From Bacteroidota bacterium (lineage in GTDB: Bacteria; Bacteroidota; Bacteroidia; Bacteroidales; UBA4417), in the NCBI GenBank assembly GCA_020048595.1, contig JAIFMH010000218.1, positions 1 to 6,435 on the forward strand: a stretch of 6,435 nucleotides of DNA, written 5' to 3'. Numbering within the stretch: the stretch's first letter is position 1; each line of letters opens with the position of its first letter. The translations under genes and the position numbers were made by a program. The notes under the pieces were generated by a model. The model saw only the letters and a list, made by a program, of their open reading frames with translations. It was not told the DNA's origin and ran no database searches. Of the stretch, positions 5,305 to 6,435 are shown one piece after another.

Positions 5305-6435
5305 ATGGAAGCAACAATAATTCCCCACAATAAACTAAGCGAACTTAAAGCATCACTAAAGGGTGAGGTGTTTGGCGATGAATACACACGCCTGATATAT
5401 GCCACCGACGCTTCGGCTTACCGCCAATTACCCCAGTTGGTTGTTCGTCCGGCTGATATCGATGACCTTAAAACACTGATATCTTTTGCCCGAAACCTGA
5501 AAACCTCATTGATTCCGCGTGCCGCCGGTACTTCACTTGCAGGCCAGGTTGTAGGAGGAGGAATTGTAGCCGATGTGTCAAAACATCTCAACCAGGTTCT
5601 CGAAATAAATACCGACGAGCACTGGGTTCGCGTTCAACCGGGAGTTGTACTGGATGAATTAAATAAATTACTGGAACCAACTGGTTTATTTTTTGGACCT
5701 GAAACTTCCACTTCTAACCGCTGTATGATGGGCGGAATGGTTGGAAACAATTCATGTGGTTCACATTCATTGGTTTATGGTAGCACACGTGATCATACAC
5801 TTGAAGTAAAAGCTTTGTTAAGCGATGGTTCTGAAGTTGTTTTCGGAAAACTTACGAGGGTGGAATTTGAGCAGAAATGTGCTTTAGAATCCCTTGAAGG
5901 TCAGATATACAGAAACATTAAAAGTATACTTGGTAATAGAGAAAATCAGGATGAGATCAGGGCGCAGTTTCCTGATAAATCCATCCATCGTCGGAATACA
6001 GGATATGCCATCGACTTATTGCTTGAAAGCGAGCCATTTACTGATTCCACTGATGAATTCAACTTCTGTAAGTTAATTGCAGGTTCTGAAGGCACTTTAT
6101 GCCTTATTACCGAAATAAAACTGAATCTCGATCCCCTTCCACCAAAAGAGAAAGCGCTGGTTTGTGTTCACTGCAACTCATTGGATGAAGCATTTAAAGG
6201 AAACATCATAGCATTGAAGCACAGTCCGGTAGCTATTGAACTGATGGACGATGTTATTCTTCAGCAGACTAAAGCTAATATTTCACAACGGAAAAACCGT
6301 TTTTTTATACAGGGAGATCCGGTTGCCATGCTCCTTATTGAACTTTGTGAAGAAACAAAAGAAGACATTGAGCTTAAGGCCGCGGCTGTTATAAATGACT
6401 TACAAGCAGCAGGTTACGGATATCATTACCCTCTT
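5305..6435 (+). CDS. FAD-linked oxidase, YdiJ/GlcD-like (probable D-2-hydroxyacid dehydrogenase), truncated at right edge after 377 residues
   Basis: The reading frame opens at the ATG one base after the preceding stop and stays open to the window end. Residues about 40-180 are a PCMH-type FAD-binding domain (FAD_binding_4): VVRPADIDDLKTLI, the PRAAGTSLAGQ loop (71-81), GPETSTSNR (131-139), then GGMVGNNSCGSHSLVYGSTR (143-162). RRNTGYAIDLLL (229-240) and IAGSEGTLCLITE (258-270) follow, then the beginning of the FAD-oxidase C domain. The TSTSNR and NTGYAIDLL segments resemble E. coli YdiJ, a long FAD plus Fe-S fusion reported as a D-2-hydroxyglutarate dehydrogenase, more than short GlcD (comparison from memory). 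If so, the full protein would be near 1,000 residues with 4Fe-4S and CCG domains beyond the window; these cannot be seen. D-lactate or glycolate are alternative substrates. Electrons would go to the respiratory chain at the inner membrane. Confidence 0.87.
   Translation, partial: MEATIIPHNKLSELKASLKGEVFGDEYTRLIYATDASAYRQLPQLVVRPADIDDLKTLISFARNLKTSLIPRAAGTSLAGQVVGGGIVADVSKHLNQVLEINTDEHWVRVQPGVVLDELNKLLEPTGLFFGPETSTSNRCMMGGMVGNNSCGSHSLVYGSTRDHTLEVKALLSDGSEVVFGKLTRVEFEQKCALESLEGQIYRNIKSILGNRENQDEIRAQFPDKSIHRRNTGYAIDLLLESEPFTDSTDEFNFCKLIAGSEGTLCLITEIKLNLDPLPPKEKALVCVHCNSLDEAFKGNIIALKHSPVAIELMDDVILQQTKANISQRKNRFFIQGDPVAMLLIELCEETKEDIELKAAAVINDLQAAGYGYHYPL

Noticed and set aside
1..6435. CRISPR array, insertion sequence, tRNA/rRNA, riboswitch or phage-defence system
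   Set aside because: No spaced repeat array, transposase, long terminal inverted repeats, tRNA-like cloverleaf or defence-protein motifs were found reading both strands. All large frames belong to housekeeping or metabolic families.

Overview
The window looks like an ordinary chromosomal stretch of a Bacteroidota (Bacteroidetes) bacterium. The DNA is AT-rich, and several intergenic regions carry the phylum's -7 promoter word TAnnTTTG. Genes lack clear Shine-Dalgarno sequences. The gene set also fits: a sugar-type Nudix/winged-helix regulator, a GreA-C-domain protein found mainly in this phylum, and a small outer-membrane beta-barrel with an Ala|Gln signal-peptide junction.

Left part (1-1553): the start of a leftward multi-pass acyltransferase of the HGSNAT/NagX family runs off the left edge. 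A 298-bp AT-rich divergent intergenic region separates it from a rightward NrtR/AraR-like regulator. That region holds an 11-bp direct repeat that also forms a perfect inverted repeat, overlapping a TAnnTTTG element facing the acyltransferase. This is a candidate operator. A 248-bp stretch without a gene follows.

Middle (1554-4050): a leftward GreA/GreB-C-terminal-like coiled-coil protein diverges from a rightward pair, lplA (lipoate-protein ligase) and a DUF1338/HglS-like 2-oxoadipate dioxygenase/decarboxylase. The pair ends in a hairpin that is probably a terminator.

Right part (4163-6435): a new promoter word precedes a tightly packed rightward group. It comprises an outer-membrane beta-barrel protein, an SRPBCC/AHSA1-domain protein and, one base after the latter's stop codon, a YdiJ/GlcD-like FAD-linked oxidase cut off by the right edge.

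A possible metabolic link: HglS-type enzymes make D-2-hydroxyglutarate from 2-oxoadipate, and YdiJ-type flavoenzymes oxidise D-2-hydroxyglutarate to 2-oxoglutarate. LplA supplies lipoate to 2-oxoacid dehydrogenases that act on the same pool. This is inference from family membership and proximity. No CRISPR array, mobile element, RNA gene or clearly unprecedented system was seen.
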